A DNA stretch of 64,000 bases. Source: Cryptoclostridium sp964637365 (GTDB lineage Bacteria; Bacillota; Dehalobacteriia; UBA7702). The notes beneath the pieces are model-generated. The model was not told the origin of the DNA. It did no database searches and worked only from the letters and a program-made list of their open reading frames with translations. Below are positions 1 through 9,236 of the stretch, piece after piece; positions within the stretch are counted from its first letter, which is position 1, and the number at the start of each line of letters is the position of its first letter. Location: NCBI GenBank assembly GCA_964637365.1, contig CAZWWH010000002.1:124001-188000 (forward strand), given 5' to 3'. Both the position numbers and the translations under genes were made by a program.

Positions 1-1246
1 TACGTTGAATCCTAGGGACGCCGCAATATATTTCCTTATCGCAAGGAATATTATACTTTTGGGTAATTTCCAGCAGGAAATCACCGCATAGGTATTTCGT
101 TTTGGGTAAATCAATGCCACAATTACTTCTGGCAATTGATACCATATCTTGATAAGAAAGCGGACGATCGACTCTGTAAAAGGTGGAATTTGTCAACATG
201 ACGGCAAATTCATCAACAGTGATATCCTTTTCCCCTTGGAATGTATTATTTTTATAACCAACAATATGATTTTTGCCCAAAAGTTCCATGATATACGGAT
301 ATTCGGCGCATCCGTCATGAATATCTTCAAAGGGTGACATTTTTAACAGTTCTGATACGGTAACGACCTCATAGCCGTATTCTTTCAAAAGCGCGAGTTG
401 GGGACCAAGGGCATCGGCAATGGGTGTTTGCAGCGTCATATTGCAGCCGTCTTTTTGGAAAATGATTTTACCATTTAACGATTCCGGATCTTTTTCCAAC
501 GTTTCTCGAAGGGGTGATATCATGTTTTCCACATCTTTCTGATAGTCGCCGCAGGAGGGCATCCAACCGCCGCCGTCAAAACTTGCCGCCAAGTAGTTAT
601 ACCCCATATAGCGGTAGGCATCATAAGACGTCCCGCCCTGAGGGATAGCGTCAATATAATGGGGCGGTCTTGACAGCTTCATTTGATAGCCAAAGCGTTC
701 CATAATAAAATCGTCAAGATTTTTCAGGTCGCCTGTGACTTCTACCAAGGTAGTAAAGTGATGGCGGCCTTTATAAACGGCATTCATGGGGCCAAACAAT
801 CTGTGGGTATACCCGTGATTGGCGAGTTCATGGCCGCCGTCTAACAAACGTTGAATCAGTTGCGGTTGGTTGACGGCGCCGGCCAAATCATCTTGGCCGA
901 ATTTCGGATAATGGTCGTAGTGAACACCGCTCCAGGAAAAGTCATTGAGCTCCCCTTCCACATCGGGATAGTTTTGCGCCGTTGTGCCGATAATATCAAA
1001 AGTTCCTCTTGCTCCATATTTTTCCAATGTGGAGACAATTACTTCCGTGAGCCCTTCTTGTGTATGGGAAGGATTTGGAGGAAGCGCACAAGGGCCATCA
1101 TCAAAGGTCATGGCACAAACCCTGCGCCCCACGGGTGGACACACAAATTCGATGCGTCTGACAGCGCTTAAATATTTACCGGCCTTTTTCTTTTTCAAAA
1201 CTTTGATTCTTTTATTAACTTTTCTTGCGAATTCATAAAGTATCAT
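1..1246 (-). CDS. Polysaccharide deacetylase family protein with C-terminal SLH-like segment (3' end cut by window edge)
   Basis: The reading frame is open from the ATG at 1246 to the window edge (about 415 residues seen, no stop). It carries the NodB-type metal-site motifs: TFDDGP near residues 47-52 and HELANHGYTH near 139-148. These point to a zinc-dependent carbohydrate esterase acting on a cell-surface glycan. Around residues 303-350 a segment (PFEDIHD..., then GYKNNTF) resembles an S-layer homology repeat, which would anchor the protein to the wall; this is a pattern judgement. The N-terminus is basic with no obvious signal peptide. The start has AGGAAA upstream and lies inside the 3' end of the PHP gene (14-bp overlap), so translation is probably coupled. 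The substrate is unknown. Confidence 0.85.
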   Translation of the reverse strand, partial: MILYEFARKVNKRIKVLKKKKAGKYLSAVRRIEFVCPPVGRRVCAMTFDDGPCALPPNPSHTQEGLTEVIVSTLEKYGARGTFDIIGTTAQNYPDVEGELNDFSWSGVHYDHYPKFGQDDLAGAVNQPQLIQRLLDGGHELANHGYTHRLFGPMNAVYKGRHHFTTLVEVTGDLKNLDDFIMERFGYQMKLSRPPHYIDAIPQGGTSYDAYRYMGYNYLAASFDGGGWMPSCGDYQKDVENMISPLRETLEKDPESLNGKIIFQKDGCNMTLQTPIADALGPQLALLKEYGYEVVTVSELLKMSPFEDIHDGCAEYPYIMELLGKNHIVGYKNNTFQGEKDITVDEFAVMLTNSTFYRVDRPLSYQDMVSIARSNCGIDLPKTKYLCGDFLLEITQKYNIPCDKEIYCGVPRIQR

Positions 1247-2021
1247 TTTGATTTCCTATTTTTCTGCACGGTTTAATTTGAAACAAAAAGGGAAAGAGAA
1301 TTGTGGCGATACCATAAATAAACTTTAGAATATTTTTTAAAAATAATTTTGGCATTTTTAGGCATACGGCTTTATACATTTGACTAATGGAGGAAGCCAC
1401 AGCGGATGTGGGGCGAGAAAAAAGCTCCCCTGTTTTTAGCGCTTCGAGGAATTCTTCCTTGGTGAAATTTTTGTTAGCGAGGTTTAACTCAACATAACTT
1501 TTCCCAATTTCGTAAAGCAAGTGCGCGTCGCTGCCGGCAGTTTGATATTGGTGATTCAGTACTGCTTTTTGGGCCAATAGGTTGGCTTTGCCTTTCAGCT
1601 TATATCCGCTTCTGGAATTATAAACTTCAATCCCGTCAAACCTTTTTAAAATATCCTGACTAGGGTTTATGACCCGACCGAAGGGGTGGGCATAAATGGC
1701 GATCCCATCCATTTCGTGAATGGCCCTAATGACTTCTTGATGGTCATAGACTCCCTTGGCATTTTTCCTAACTCCATACGATTCAATATGTTTTTCGCAA
1801 AAGATAGCTAAGACGTGTCCCACATCGGTGGAATATTCAGCTCCAGAAATCAATACCACGTGATTACCATATTTTTTCAGCTGTCCTGGGGGGATTATTT
1901 CATTATGGTTGGTGATGGCAAGGATGTCAATCCCCTTCTTTTTCGCCCTTTTTACAATTCTATCAATAGAATTACAGCAATCATTGGAGAGATTGGAATG
2001 GACATGCAAATCACATTTCAT
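1233..2021 (-). CDS. PHP-domain metal-dependent phosphoesterase
   Basis: The 262-residue protein opens with the PHP signature DLHVHS and has the second motif ITNHNE near residue 37, followed by GAEYST, YAHPFG and a GSDAH motif near residue 165. These supply the multi-metal site of PHP phosphoesterases (the TrpH/YciV-like group). The last 40 residues contain a hydrophobic stretch (about 228-247) that could tether it to the membrane. Its ATG overlaps the stop of the ATP-grasp gene (ATGA), and its 3' end overlaps the deacetylase start, so three genes are translationally chained. It is not recognisably a histidinol phosphatase: no his genes are near. The substrate is unknown. Confidence 0.85.
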   Translation of the reverse strand: MKCDLHVHSNLSNDCCNSIDRIVKRAKKKGIDILAITNHNEIIPPGQLKKYGNHVVLISGAEYSTDVGHVLAIFCEKHIESYGVRKNAKGVYDHQEVIRAIHEMDGIAIYAHPFGRVINPSQDILKRFDGIEVYNSRSGYKLKGKANLLAQKAVLNHQYQTAGSDAHLLYEIGKSYVELNLANKNFTKEEFLEALKTGELFSRPTSAVASSISQMYKAVCLKMPKLFLKNILKFIYGIATILFPFLFQIKPCRKIGNQNDTL

Positions 2022-3160
2022 GAGTGACTACCTCTTATAGCATTACTGATATATTTAAAATACGGAGTCATATCACTGAATGAGAAGATACCATCCTTTA
2101 CGGAAAAATCAAACATGCTCCTAACATACTGAATGAAAAATTTTGCCTTATGAGATTCACGCTTTAAGTAGCCGGAGAACGCCATAAAATCCTGAGGAGT
2201 AAACCGCATTTTAGCACCGACCTTATACGATGGCGCGCAGGTGTCCACATCAATTTTCCTTGGCTGCACAAGGGAATCGTAAAATGAGCTTTGAGAAACA
2301 GCAATCAAGGGAGATGAGCCCCAGAATCTCGGATTGATTTCCATGAGATAGGGAGCTTCAAGAGTGCCTTTGTATTCCACCATAGCGACGCCGCAAAAGT
2401 TCATTTCGCGTAATAGGCGGTAGGAATACTGCAATAATTTACGGTCAAAAACTGTTTCACAAAAACAGGATGGTCCTCCAGTTACGGGGTATTCTCGTAG
2501 ACGGTGATGGCAAATGAAATCACATAAATCACCATCCGCGTCAATCAAAAGAGATACACCATAACCATCGCCCTCAATATACTGCTGGACCAAAGGGTTT
2601 TCCTGTTTCGCGTGCATCTCAGAATAGGTATCCATGAACTGCTGCCTGTCCGGGATGATTCGGTAACGCTGCGATGGCTTCAAAGATAATAATTCACCAT
2701 TTTTATATTTAATGATACATGGATATGCCATGACATTCGCCAATTCTTCAAGGTCGGAGAAATGCTCTAAGGTAAATGTTTCAGGGACAGGAATACCAAT
2801 TTTTTCAGCCATAGAAACGACATGGTTTTTATCGGATGCTTCCAATAAAGCCTTTAGAGACGGTAATGCAACTTGGGCTTTGATCTTTTTTCCAACCAGA
2901 TTTCTGAGAGTCTTGGCACCTACGGCAATCAAAATGGGATGATCCAAAGACGCACATAGCTCGTTTAAGCGAGGAATCAATTCATCGCCATCCGGGATAG
3001 TAAAGGCTTTATAACAGTATTTGGAATAAAACCCCAGACATTGCTTGGGGTCAACATCATCATACTCTACACAATATATCTTATGCCCCTGTTTGGCCAG
3101 ATGGCGAATCATAGGAATCGTGTTTCTGTATTTTATATCGGTTATAATGATATCACTCAT
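2018..3160 (-). CDS. ATP-grasp domain carboxylate-amine ligase-like protein
   Basis: This 380-residue protein has an N-terminal pre-ATP-grasp fold (residues 1-110), then an ATP-grasp core with YPCIIKYKNGE (nucleotide lysine) and the metal-binding segment LMEINPRFWGS near residue 275. ATP-grasp enzymes of this type activate a carboxylate as acyl phosphate and join it to an amine or thiol; no family member I can name matches the context. It follows nrdJ by 21 bp and overlaps the PHP gene by 4 bp. With the PHP and deacetylase genes it may form a small cell-surface or secondary-metabolite module. The substrate cannot be read from the sequence. Confidence 0.85.
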   Translation of the reverse strand: MSDIIITDIKYRNTIPMIRHLAKQGHKIYCVEYDDVDPKQCLGFYSKYCYKAFTIPDGDELIPRLNELCASLDHPILIAVGAKTLRNLVGKKIKAQVALPSLKALLEASDKNHVVSMAEKIGIPVPETFTLEHFSDLEELANVMAYPCIIKYKNGELLSLKPSQRYRIIPDRQQFMDTYSEMHAKQENPLVQQYIEGDGYGVSLLIDADGDLCDFICHHRLREYPVTGGPSCFCETVFDRKLLQYSYRLLREMNFCGVAMVEYKGTLEAPYLMEINPRFWGSSPLIAVSQSSFYDSLVQPRKIDVDTCAPSYKVGAKMRFTPQDFMAFSGYLKRESHKAKFFIQYVRSMFDFSVKDGIFSFSDMTPYFKYISNAIRGSHS

Positions 3161-3181
3161 TTTGATACCTATCCCATCAAA

Positions 3182-5446
3182 TTAGCCGCACTTGCTGTAG
3201 CCGCAAGTATGGCAAAGGACACAACCGCCTTCATGTTCTAAGGGACTACCACATTCGGGACATCTGGCGGATTTTATGTTTTCGTTTTTATGAGAATCCT
3301 CAATTTCTTGGGCAATATTGTCCAAATTCAAGCCATTTTTATCGGATTTGCAGGGAGCAATTTTCAATACACGTTCCAAGGTTTTTGCGATAGCATCTGG
3401 GCAGGATAAGGCCCGTACCTGGTCGCCCTTTGCCTTACGCGCTAAAGTTGAAGGACAGCGAATCCCCTTTAATTGCTCCACAACAGAAGTGGGATCGATA
3501 CCGGAGCGCATTGCCAAAGAAACGAGACGGCTGGTAGCTTCCGTTTGGGAGGGACAACCGCCACCTTTCCCCAAATTGGTAAAAACCTCACAGATACCGC
3601 GATCATCGTAATTTACGGTAATATAGAGATTGCCGCAGCCAGCAATGGCTTTTTCCGTCATCCCTTGGGTAATGCCGGGACGTTGACGAGGCGCAATTTG
3701 AGAAACACTTTTCTCGCGCTGTTCTTTTTCCTTTTTGTCACTGCCAATGTTAAGTACCTGCTCATCTCTTGAGCCGTCACGGTAAACAGTGATTCCCTTG
3801 CAGCCCAAGTCATAAGCCAAGCGATAAGAATTCGCGATTTCTTCTTTTGTAGCATCATGGGGGAAGTTAATGGTTTTGCTGACAGCGTTGTCAGTATATT
3901 TCTGGAAAGCCGCCTGAATGCGAATATGCCACTCCGGAGCAATATCGCGTGTCGTTACAAAAATGCGTTTCACATCCTCGGGAATTTCCTCGATTCCTGC
4001 AAGACTCCCCTGCTCTACCACCTTTTGCATAATTTCCTCGCTATAGAATCCGCGTTCCATGGCAATTTCCTTAAAATGGGGGTGGATTTCCATTAACTTA
4101 TCCCCATCCATACAAAGCTTATAATATGCAATGCCAAAAAGAGGCTCGATGCCGGAGCTGCATCCCGCAATCATGCTGATGGTACCGGTAGGAGCAATGG
4201 TGGTAGTGGTGGCATTCCGCAATGCTTTCCCCTCTTGTTCCCACACACTTCCCTCATAAGCAGGGAAGGTTCCCTTCTGTTCTGCCAATAGTAAACTCTC
4301 TTCTTTGGAAATGCGGTCCATAAAGCTCATGATTTCTTCAGCGGTCTCTACGGCCTCTTCGGAATCATAAGGGATACCCATGCGGCAAAGGACATCAGCA
4401 AAGCCCATAATTCCCAAACCGATCTTTCTCGTTTTCTTTGTCATTTCATCAATTTCCGGAATAGGATATTGATTCATATCAATGACATTGTCGAGGAAGC
4501 GGACACTTAAACGAATGGTGTCTTCAAACCTTTTCCAGTGAATGCCTTCCACAGAGTCATCATACATATGGAGTAAATTAATGGAACCAAGATTGCAGCT
4601 TTCAAAGGGAAGCAGTGGCTGCTCCCCACAGGGATTGGTACTTTCCACAGAACCGATATGAGGAACGGGATTTTTTTTATTAATTTTATCCATATAAATC
4701 ACGCCGGGTTCCCCATTCAACCAGGCCTTTTCTACAATAAGGTCAAAGACCTCCTTGGAATTGGCTTTTCCCATAATAAGACCGGTAGAGGGATCAATTA
4801 AGGGATAGTCCGCATCGGTTTTTAGCGCTTCCATAAATCCATCGGTAAGCCAAACGCTGAGATTAAAGTTGGTTAGTTCTTTATTATCTTCCTTGGCTCG
4901 GATAAAGTCAATGATATCGGGATGATCCACCCGCAGAATCCCCATGTTGGCGCCACGACGCTTGCCGCCTTGCTTCACGGCTTCAGTGGCGGTATTAAAA
5001 ACCTTCATAAAACTGATGGGACCCGACGCTACACCGCCGGTGGAGCGAACCGTGGAACCACGGGGACGAAGACGGGAGAAGCTAAAGCCGGTGCCGCCTC
5101 CGCTTTTGTGAATTAAGGCAGTATTTTTTACAGCTTCGAAGATTTTTTCCATGGAATCTTCAATGGGTAGTACAAAGCAGGCGGAAAGCTGGCCCAAAGG
5201 CAACCCCGCATTCATTAATGTCGGAGAATTGGGTAAGAAGTCTAAATCCGTCATTAATGTATAATATTTTTCAGCAAGAGAAGCGATATCACTTTCACTC
5301 ATTCCATAGGTTTCTTCAGCCTTGGCAATAGAATTCGCTACACGGTGGAACAGCCCCTCTATTGTTTCGTCAATTTCGTTATTTTCATTACGGTGCAAAT
5401 AGCGTCGCTCCAAAACTGTTTTGGCGTTTTCCGTAATTTTTGTCAT
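3182..5446 (-). CDS. nrdJ: Adenosylcobalamin-dependent (class II) ribonucleoside-diphosphate reductase
   Basis: This 754-residue enzyme reduces ribonucleotides to deoxyribonucleotides with B12 and needs no oxygen. Visible are the redox cysteine in LSACFVLP (C90), the NPCGEQ active-site loop at 271-276 with ESCNLGSINL just after, and the APTGTISMIAG strand. The N-terminus lacks an ATP-cone. The tail has paired CxxC motifs (CPECGS, CHTCGYSKCG) typical of the NrdJ C-terminal swinging thiol/zinc region. A good ribosome site (AAGGAGG) precedes the ATG. It lies 27 bp after purL, so purine and deoxynucleotide supply may be co-transcribed. B12 dependence fits the corrinoid-linked mttB genes at the other end of the window. 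Confidence 0.97.
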   Translation of the reverse strand: MTKITENAKTVLERRYLHRNENNEIDETIEGLFHRVANSIAKAEETYGMSESDIASLAEKYYTLMTDLDFLPNSPTLMNAGLPLGQLSACFVLPIEDSMEKIFEAVKNTALIHKSGGGTGFSFSRLRPRGSTVRSTGGVASGPISFMKVFNTATEAVKQGGKRRGANMGILRVDHPDIIDFIRAKEDNKELTNFNLSVWLTDGFMEALKTDADYPLIDPSTGLIMGKANSKEVFDLIVEKAWLNGEPGVIYMDKINKKNPVPHIGSVESTNPCGEQPLLPFESCNLGSINLLHMYDDSVEGIHWKRFEDTIRLSVRFLDNVIDMNQYPIPEIDEMTKKTRKIGLGIMGFADVLCRMGIPYDSEEAVETAEEIMSFMDRISKEESLLLAEQKGTFPAYEGSVWEQEGKALRNATTTTIAPTGTISMIAGCSSGIEPLFGIAYYKLCMDGDKLMEIHPHFKEIAMERGFYSEEIMQKVVEQGSLAGIEEIPEDVKRIFVTTRDIAPEWHIRIQAAFQKYTDNAVSKTINFPHDATKEEIANSYRLAYDLGCKGITVYRDGSRDEQVLNIGSDKKEKEQREKSVSQIAPRQRPGITQGMTEKAIAGCGNLYITVNYDDRGICEVFTNLGKGGGCPSQTEATSRLVSLAMRSGIDPTSVVEQLKGIRCPSTLARKAKGDQVRALSCPDAIAKTLERVLKIAPCKSDKNGLNLDNIAQEIEDSHKNENIKSARCPECGSPLEHEGGCVLCHTCGYSKCG

Positions 5447-5473
5447 TGGTATCCTCCTTTTCGGACGGGAGCA

Positions 5474-8400
5474 TTATTTAAAATATGCAATCCCGGATTG
5501 GAAAATCTTCTGGTCATAATCTCCGGGAACATTGCGGTAAAGTCCCTCTCTATAGCGTTCGGAATGCCCCATTTTACCGAGAATCAATCCATCCTTACTG
5601 GTAATCCCTTCTACTGCCATCATGGAGCCATTGGGATTGTCCGGCGCAATCATGGTGGCACGTCCCCTACTGTTCACATATTGAGTGGCAATTTGGCCGT
5701 TGGCGATCATTTCACCCAACTGTTTCATCGTCGCAACAAAACGACCTTCCCCATGGGAAACAGGCACTGTATATACAGCTCCCAACTCCGCCTGGTTAAA
5801 CCAGGGAGACAGCTTGGAAATGACTTTTGTCCTCACCATAGTGGAAACATGGCGGCCAATATGGTTAAAGGTCAAGGTAGGATCATTGGATTTTAATTCA
5901 CGAATTTCACCATAAGGCAGAAGTCCCAGCTTCACCAGAGCTTGGAAGCCATTGCAGATTCCCAGAATCAAATTCTTCTTTTCCAAATGCTCTGCAACTG
6001 CCTCGGTTAAAAGCGGATCGCGGAAAACGGACGTAATAAACTTTCCTGCCCCTTCCGGTTCATCCCCAGCGCTAAAGCCGCCGGGAAGCATTAAAATCTG
6101 ACTTTCCTTCAAGGCTTTTGCCATTTCCTCAATGGAAGCTTTCAGGTCGTCCGGTGTTTGATTCCGTACAACAATAATACGACTTTGACCGCCGGCATTG
6201 GCAAAGGCCTCGGCAGTGTCATATTCACAGTTGGTTCCGGGGAATACGGGGATCAGCACCTTGGCTTTACCTGCCTGGGGATTGGAGACATAAATCTGTT
6301 TATCCCATTTGGGACAAGCTGCTTCATCCTCAGGACCGGGCAGGAATGGCGGATAAATATCGGCCATGGCGGTAAGATACGCCTCTACCAAATTGGCTAA
6401 AGATATCTTTTCCTTACCATAGGAAATGACACGCTCTGCCACAGTTTCACCAATGATTTCATAGGGGAAGCCATCAAGGCTGTCCACATTTTCCACTTCC
6501 AGCAAGATTGAGCCGTAAGCGGGGCAAAGGATTTCTTCCATAGGCAAATCGTTGAGAATTACACCGATGGCATTGCCTAATACCATGTGAATCAAGGCTT
6601 CACCGATACCGCCCTCTTTTAAACTCATGGCGGAGAGAACTTTCCCCTCTTTATTCCAGGAAGCTACGGTATCATAAAGGGCCTTCTGGTGGTCAAAGTC
6701 GGGAACCAGGTTGGCGTCAAATTTGCCCTTTAACAAAACGAGTTTATGTCCAGGGCCCTTCAGCTCTGGACTAAGTACCTTATCATCCTCGGTCAAACCG
6801 ACGGCAAAGGAAATCAGCGACGGAGGAACATTCATGTCCTTGAAGGAGCCGGACATACTGTCCTTCCCGCCGATGGCGGGAATTCCAAAGGCACGCTGGG
6901 CTTTATAAGCGCCCAGCAAAGCTGAAAGGGGTTTGCCCCAACGGTATGGGACGTTTTTAAGTTTTTCAAAGTATTCTTGGAGGGTCAAACGTGCTGTTTT
7001 GTAATCGCCCCCCATAGCCACCAGACGAGTTACACTTTCCAAAACGGCGTAAAGTCCGCCATGGAAGGGACTCCAATGAGCCAGTTTGGGATTGAAGCCA
7101 TGAGTCATCAAAGATGTGGTCTTGGTGGGGACGTCCATAACAGGAAGATGGGCCGCCATCCCTTCGGAAGGAGTCATCTGATTAATACCGCCGAAGGGCA
7201 TTAATACAGAATTGGCACCGATGGTACCATCAAACATTTCACCCAGCCCTTTTTGGGAAGCGATATTGTTATCAAGGGCCATGAATATCAGGGATTCCTC
7301 CAAAGAGTCCTTTGTGCGGATTGACGTTAAAGCACGCAGGGGATTTTCAGGAACAGGAGGAAGCACTTCAATGGAAATGTGCTGACGAACGCCGCCACTA
7401 TTGAGAAAATCGCGGCTCAAATCCACAACCTTTTGCCCCTTGAAAACCACTTCCAAACGGTTGTTGTCGGTGACCTCAGCAATTTGCGTACATTCAAGGT
7501 TTTCTTTCTCTGCTTTGGCAACGAAAATATCCTTATTTTCCGCGGCAATCACTACAGCCATACGTTCCTGGGATTCAGAAATTGCCACTTCCGTACCATC
7601 CAACCCCTGGTATTTTAAGGGAACGGCGTCTAGGTCAATGAAAAGACTATCGGTCAATTCACCAACAGCCACTGAAACACCGCCGGCGCCAAAATCGTTG
7701 CAGCGCTTGATCATAGCGGTCAATTCACCATCGCGGAAAAGCCGCTGAATCTTACGTTCCGTAGGAGGATTCCCCTTTTGCACTTCGGCTCCGGATTGAT
7801 GGATACTTTCTTCGGTATGTTCTTTGGAGGAACCTGTAGCGCCGCCGAGACCGTCACGTCCGGTTCTGCCGCCGAGCAGCAGCACAATATCACCTTTTTG
7901 CGGCGCTTCCCGCTTTACGGCTTTTTCGGGCACAGCGCCGATCACAGCACCGATTTCCATTCGCTTAGCAACAAAGGCCTCATCATAAATTTCTACAACT
8001 TTCCCGGTAGCAAGGCCGATTTGATTGCCGTAAGAGCTGTAACCATGAGCGGCCTCTTTGCAAATTTTACGTTGAGGCAGTTTCCCTTCGATGGTCTGGC
8101 CCACAGGAGTACGGGGGTCTCCGGCGCCGGTAACCCGCATTGCCTGATAAACATAGGCACGCCCCGACAAAGGATCGCGAATGGCACCACCGAGACAGGT
8201 GGCGGCCCCGCCAAATGGTTCAATCTCCGTGGGATGGTTGTGGGTTTCATTCTTAAAGAGCAGGAGCCAGTCTTCTTCCTCACCGCCAACATCGACTTTT
8301 ATCTTAATCGTGCAGGCGTTGATTTCGTCACTCTCATCGAGGTCATTGAGGCGGCCTGATTTCCGCATCTCTTTCATGGCCATAGTGGCCAAATCCATGA

Positions 8401-9223
8401 GACACGGCGGCTTAGCTTCTTTTCCTTCATAAACATAAGTACGGGTTTCATTATAATCATTCCAAGCTTCCATAATGGGAGACATATAAAAGCCCGGCTT
8501 GAATTCTACATCATCAATTACTGTCATGAAGGTAGTATGACGGCAATGGTCGCTCCAGTAGGTATCAAGAACCTTGATTTCCGTAATGGTGGGGTCGCGC
8601 TGTTCTTTGACGAAGTAGTCTCGTGTAAAGAAAAAGTCCTCTTTGGACATGGCCAGAGATAGCTGTTCATAGAGAAGTGTCAGGTTTTCATCATCCATAG
8701 TGATGAAGCCTTCCAAGATAGCGACGGGGACAGGAACCGGCGCTTCTTCTCGGATAGATTCCGGCTTAGCCAAAGGAATCTCGGTGGAATCCACGGGATT
8801 AATGGCAAATTCTTTGATGCGAATCCATTCTTCCACGGTAATATCACCACTCAAAGCCCAAACCCGTGCGGTACGAAGAGCGTCAATTTTACGCCCTGTA
8901 ATAATTTCCAAGCATTGAGCCGCGGAGTCGGCACGTTGGTCGTACTGGCCCGGTAAATACATAAAGGCAAAAGCTCGCTCTCCTGGTTTCAATGGAAGCT
9001 CTTCATCATAGCAAAGATCCACCGGCGGTTCGGAAAAAACCATTTTTTTACCTAACGCCAATTCTTCATCGGAAAGCCCTTCCACATCATAGACATTAAA
9101 AATACGCAAGGATTTGACACCTTTGCAGTTGAGGATATGGATCAAATCTTTCAAAATATGCTGAGATTCAACATTAAATCCCTGTTTTTTCTCGACGACG
9201 ACTCGTCTGATGTTTTGTTCCAT
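5474..9223 (-). CDS. purL: Phosphoribosylformylglycinamidine synthase (single-chain FGAM synthase)
   Basis: This 1249-residue, single-polypeptide PurL converts FGAR, glutamine and ATP into FGAM. The synthetase half has the KNETHNHPTEI substrate/ATP motif and GATGSS; the C-terminal glutaminase has PVFPGTNCEYDTA, LPGGFSAGDE, the nucleophile cysteine in ILGICNGFQ, and the histidine/glutamate in VSHGEGRF. It therefore needs no separate PurS or PurQ, and none is present. The length is usual for clostridial single-chain enzymes, which are shorter than the ~1300-residue gammaproteobacterial form. The GGAGGT ribosome site is 7 bases before ATG. It sits between ligA (13 bp upstream) and nrdJ (27 bp downstream). 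Confidence 0.98.
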   Translation of the reverse strand: MEQNIRRVVVEKKQGFNVESQHILKDLIHILNCKGVKSLRIFNVYDVEGLSDEELALGKKMVFSEPPVDLCYDEELPLKPGERAFAFMYLPGQYDQRADSAAQCLEIITGRKIDALRTARVWALSGDITVEEWIRIKEFAINPVDSTEIPLAKPESIREEAPVPVPVAILEGFITMDDENLTLLYEQLSLAMSKEDFFFTRDYFVKEQRDPTITEIKVLDTYWSDHCRHTTFMTVIDDVEFKPGFYMSPIMEAWNDYNETRTYVYEGKEAKPPCLMDLATMAMKEMRKSGRLNDLDESDEINACTIKIKVDVGGEEEDWLLLFKNETHNHPTEIEPFGGAATCLGGAIRDPLSGRAYVYQAMRVTGAGDPRTPVGQTIEGKLPQRKICKEAAHGYSSYGNQIGLATGKVVEIYDEAFVAKRMEIGAVIGAVPEKAVKREAPQKGDIVLLLGGRTGRDGLGGATGSSKEHTEESIHQSGAEVQKGNPPTERKIQRLFRDGELTAMIKRCNDFGAGGVSVAVGELTDSLFIDLDAVPLKYQGLDGTEVAISESQERMAVVIAAENKDIFVAKAEKENLECTQIAEVTDNNRLEVVFKGQKVVDLSRDFLNSGGVRQHISIEVLPPVPENPLRALTSIRTKDSLEESLIFMALDNNIASQKGLGEMFDGTIGANSVLMPFGGINQMTPSEGMAAHLPVMDVPTKTTSLMTHGFNPKLAHWSPFHGGLYAVLESVTRLVAMGGDYKTARLTLQEYFEKLKNVPYRWGKPLSALLGAYKAQRAFGIPAIGGKDSMSGSFKDMNVPPSLISFAVGLTEDDKVLSPELKGPGHKLVLLKGKFDANLVPDFDHQKALYDTVASWNKEGKVLSAMSLKEGGIGEALIHMVLGNAIGVILNDLPMEEILCPAYGSILLEVENVDSLDGFPYEIIGETVAERVISYGKEKISLANLVEAYLTAMADIYPPFLPGPEDEAACPKWDKQIYVSNPQAGKAKVLIPVFPGTNCEYDTAEAFANAGGQSRIIVVRNQTPDDLKASIEEMAKALKESQILMLPGGFSAGDEPEGAGKFITSVFRDPLLTEAVAEHLEKKNLILGICNGFQALVKLGLLPYGEIRELKSNDPTLTFNHIGRHVSTMVRTKVISKLSPWFNQAELGAVYTVPVSHGEGRFVATMKQLGEMIANGQIATQYVNSRGRATMIAPDNPNGSMMAVEGITSKDGLILGKMGHSERYREGLYRNVPGDYDQKIFQSGIAYFK

Positions 9224-9236
9224 AGCAACCTCCTGT

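Noticed and set aside
1233..2021. PHP gene as histidinol phosphatase
   Set aside because: No histidine genes nearby and the tail is hydrophobic, unlike HisK-type enzymes.
5345..8432. Long plus-strand open frames opposite nrdJ and purL (for example 5345-5896 and 7778-8359)
   Set aside because: They are antisense shadows of strongly conserved genes and have no recognisable products or ribosome sites.
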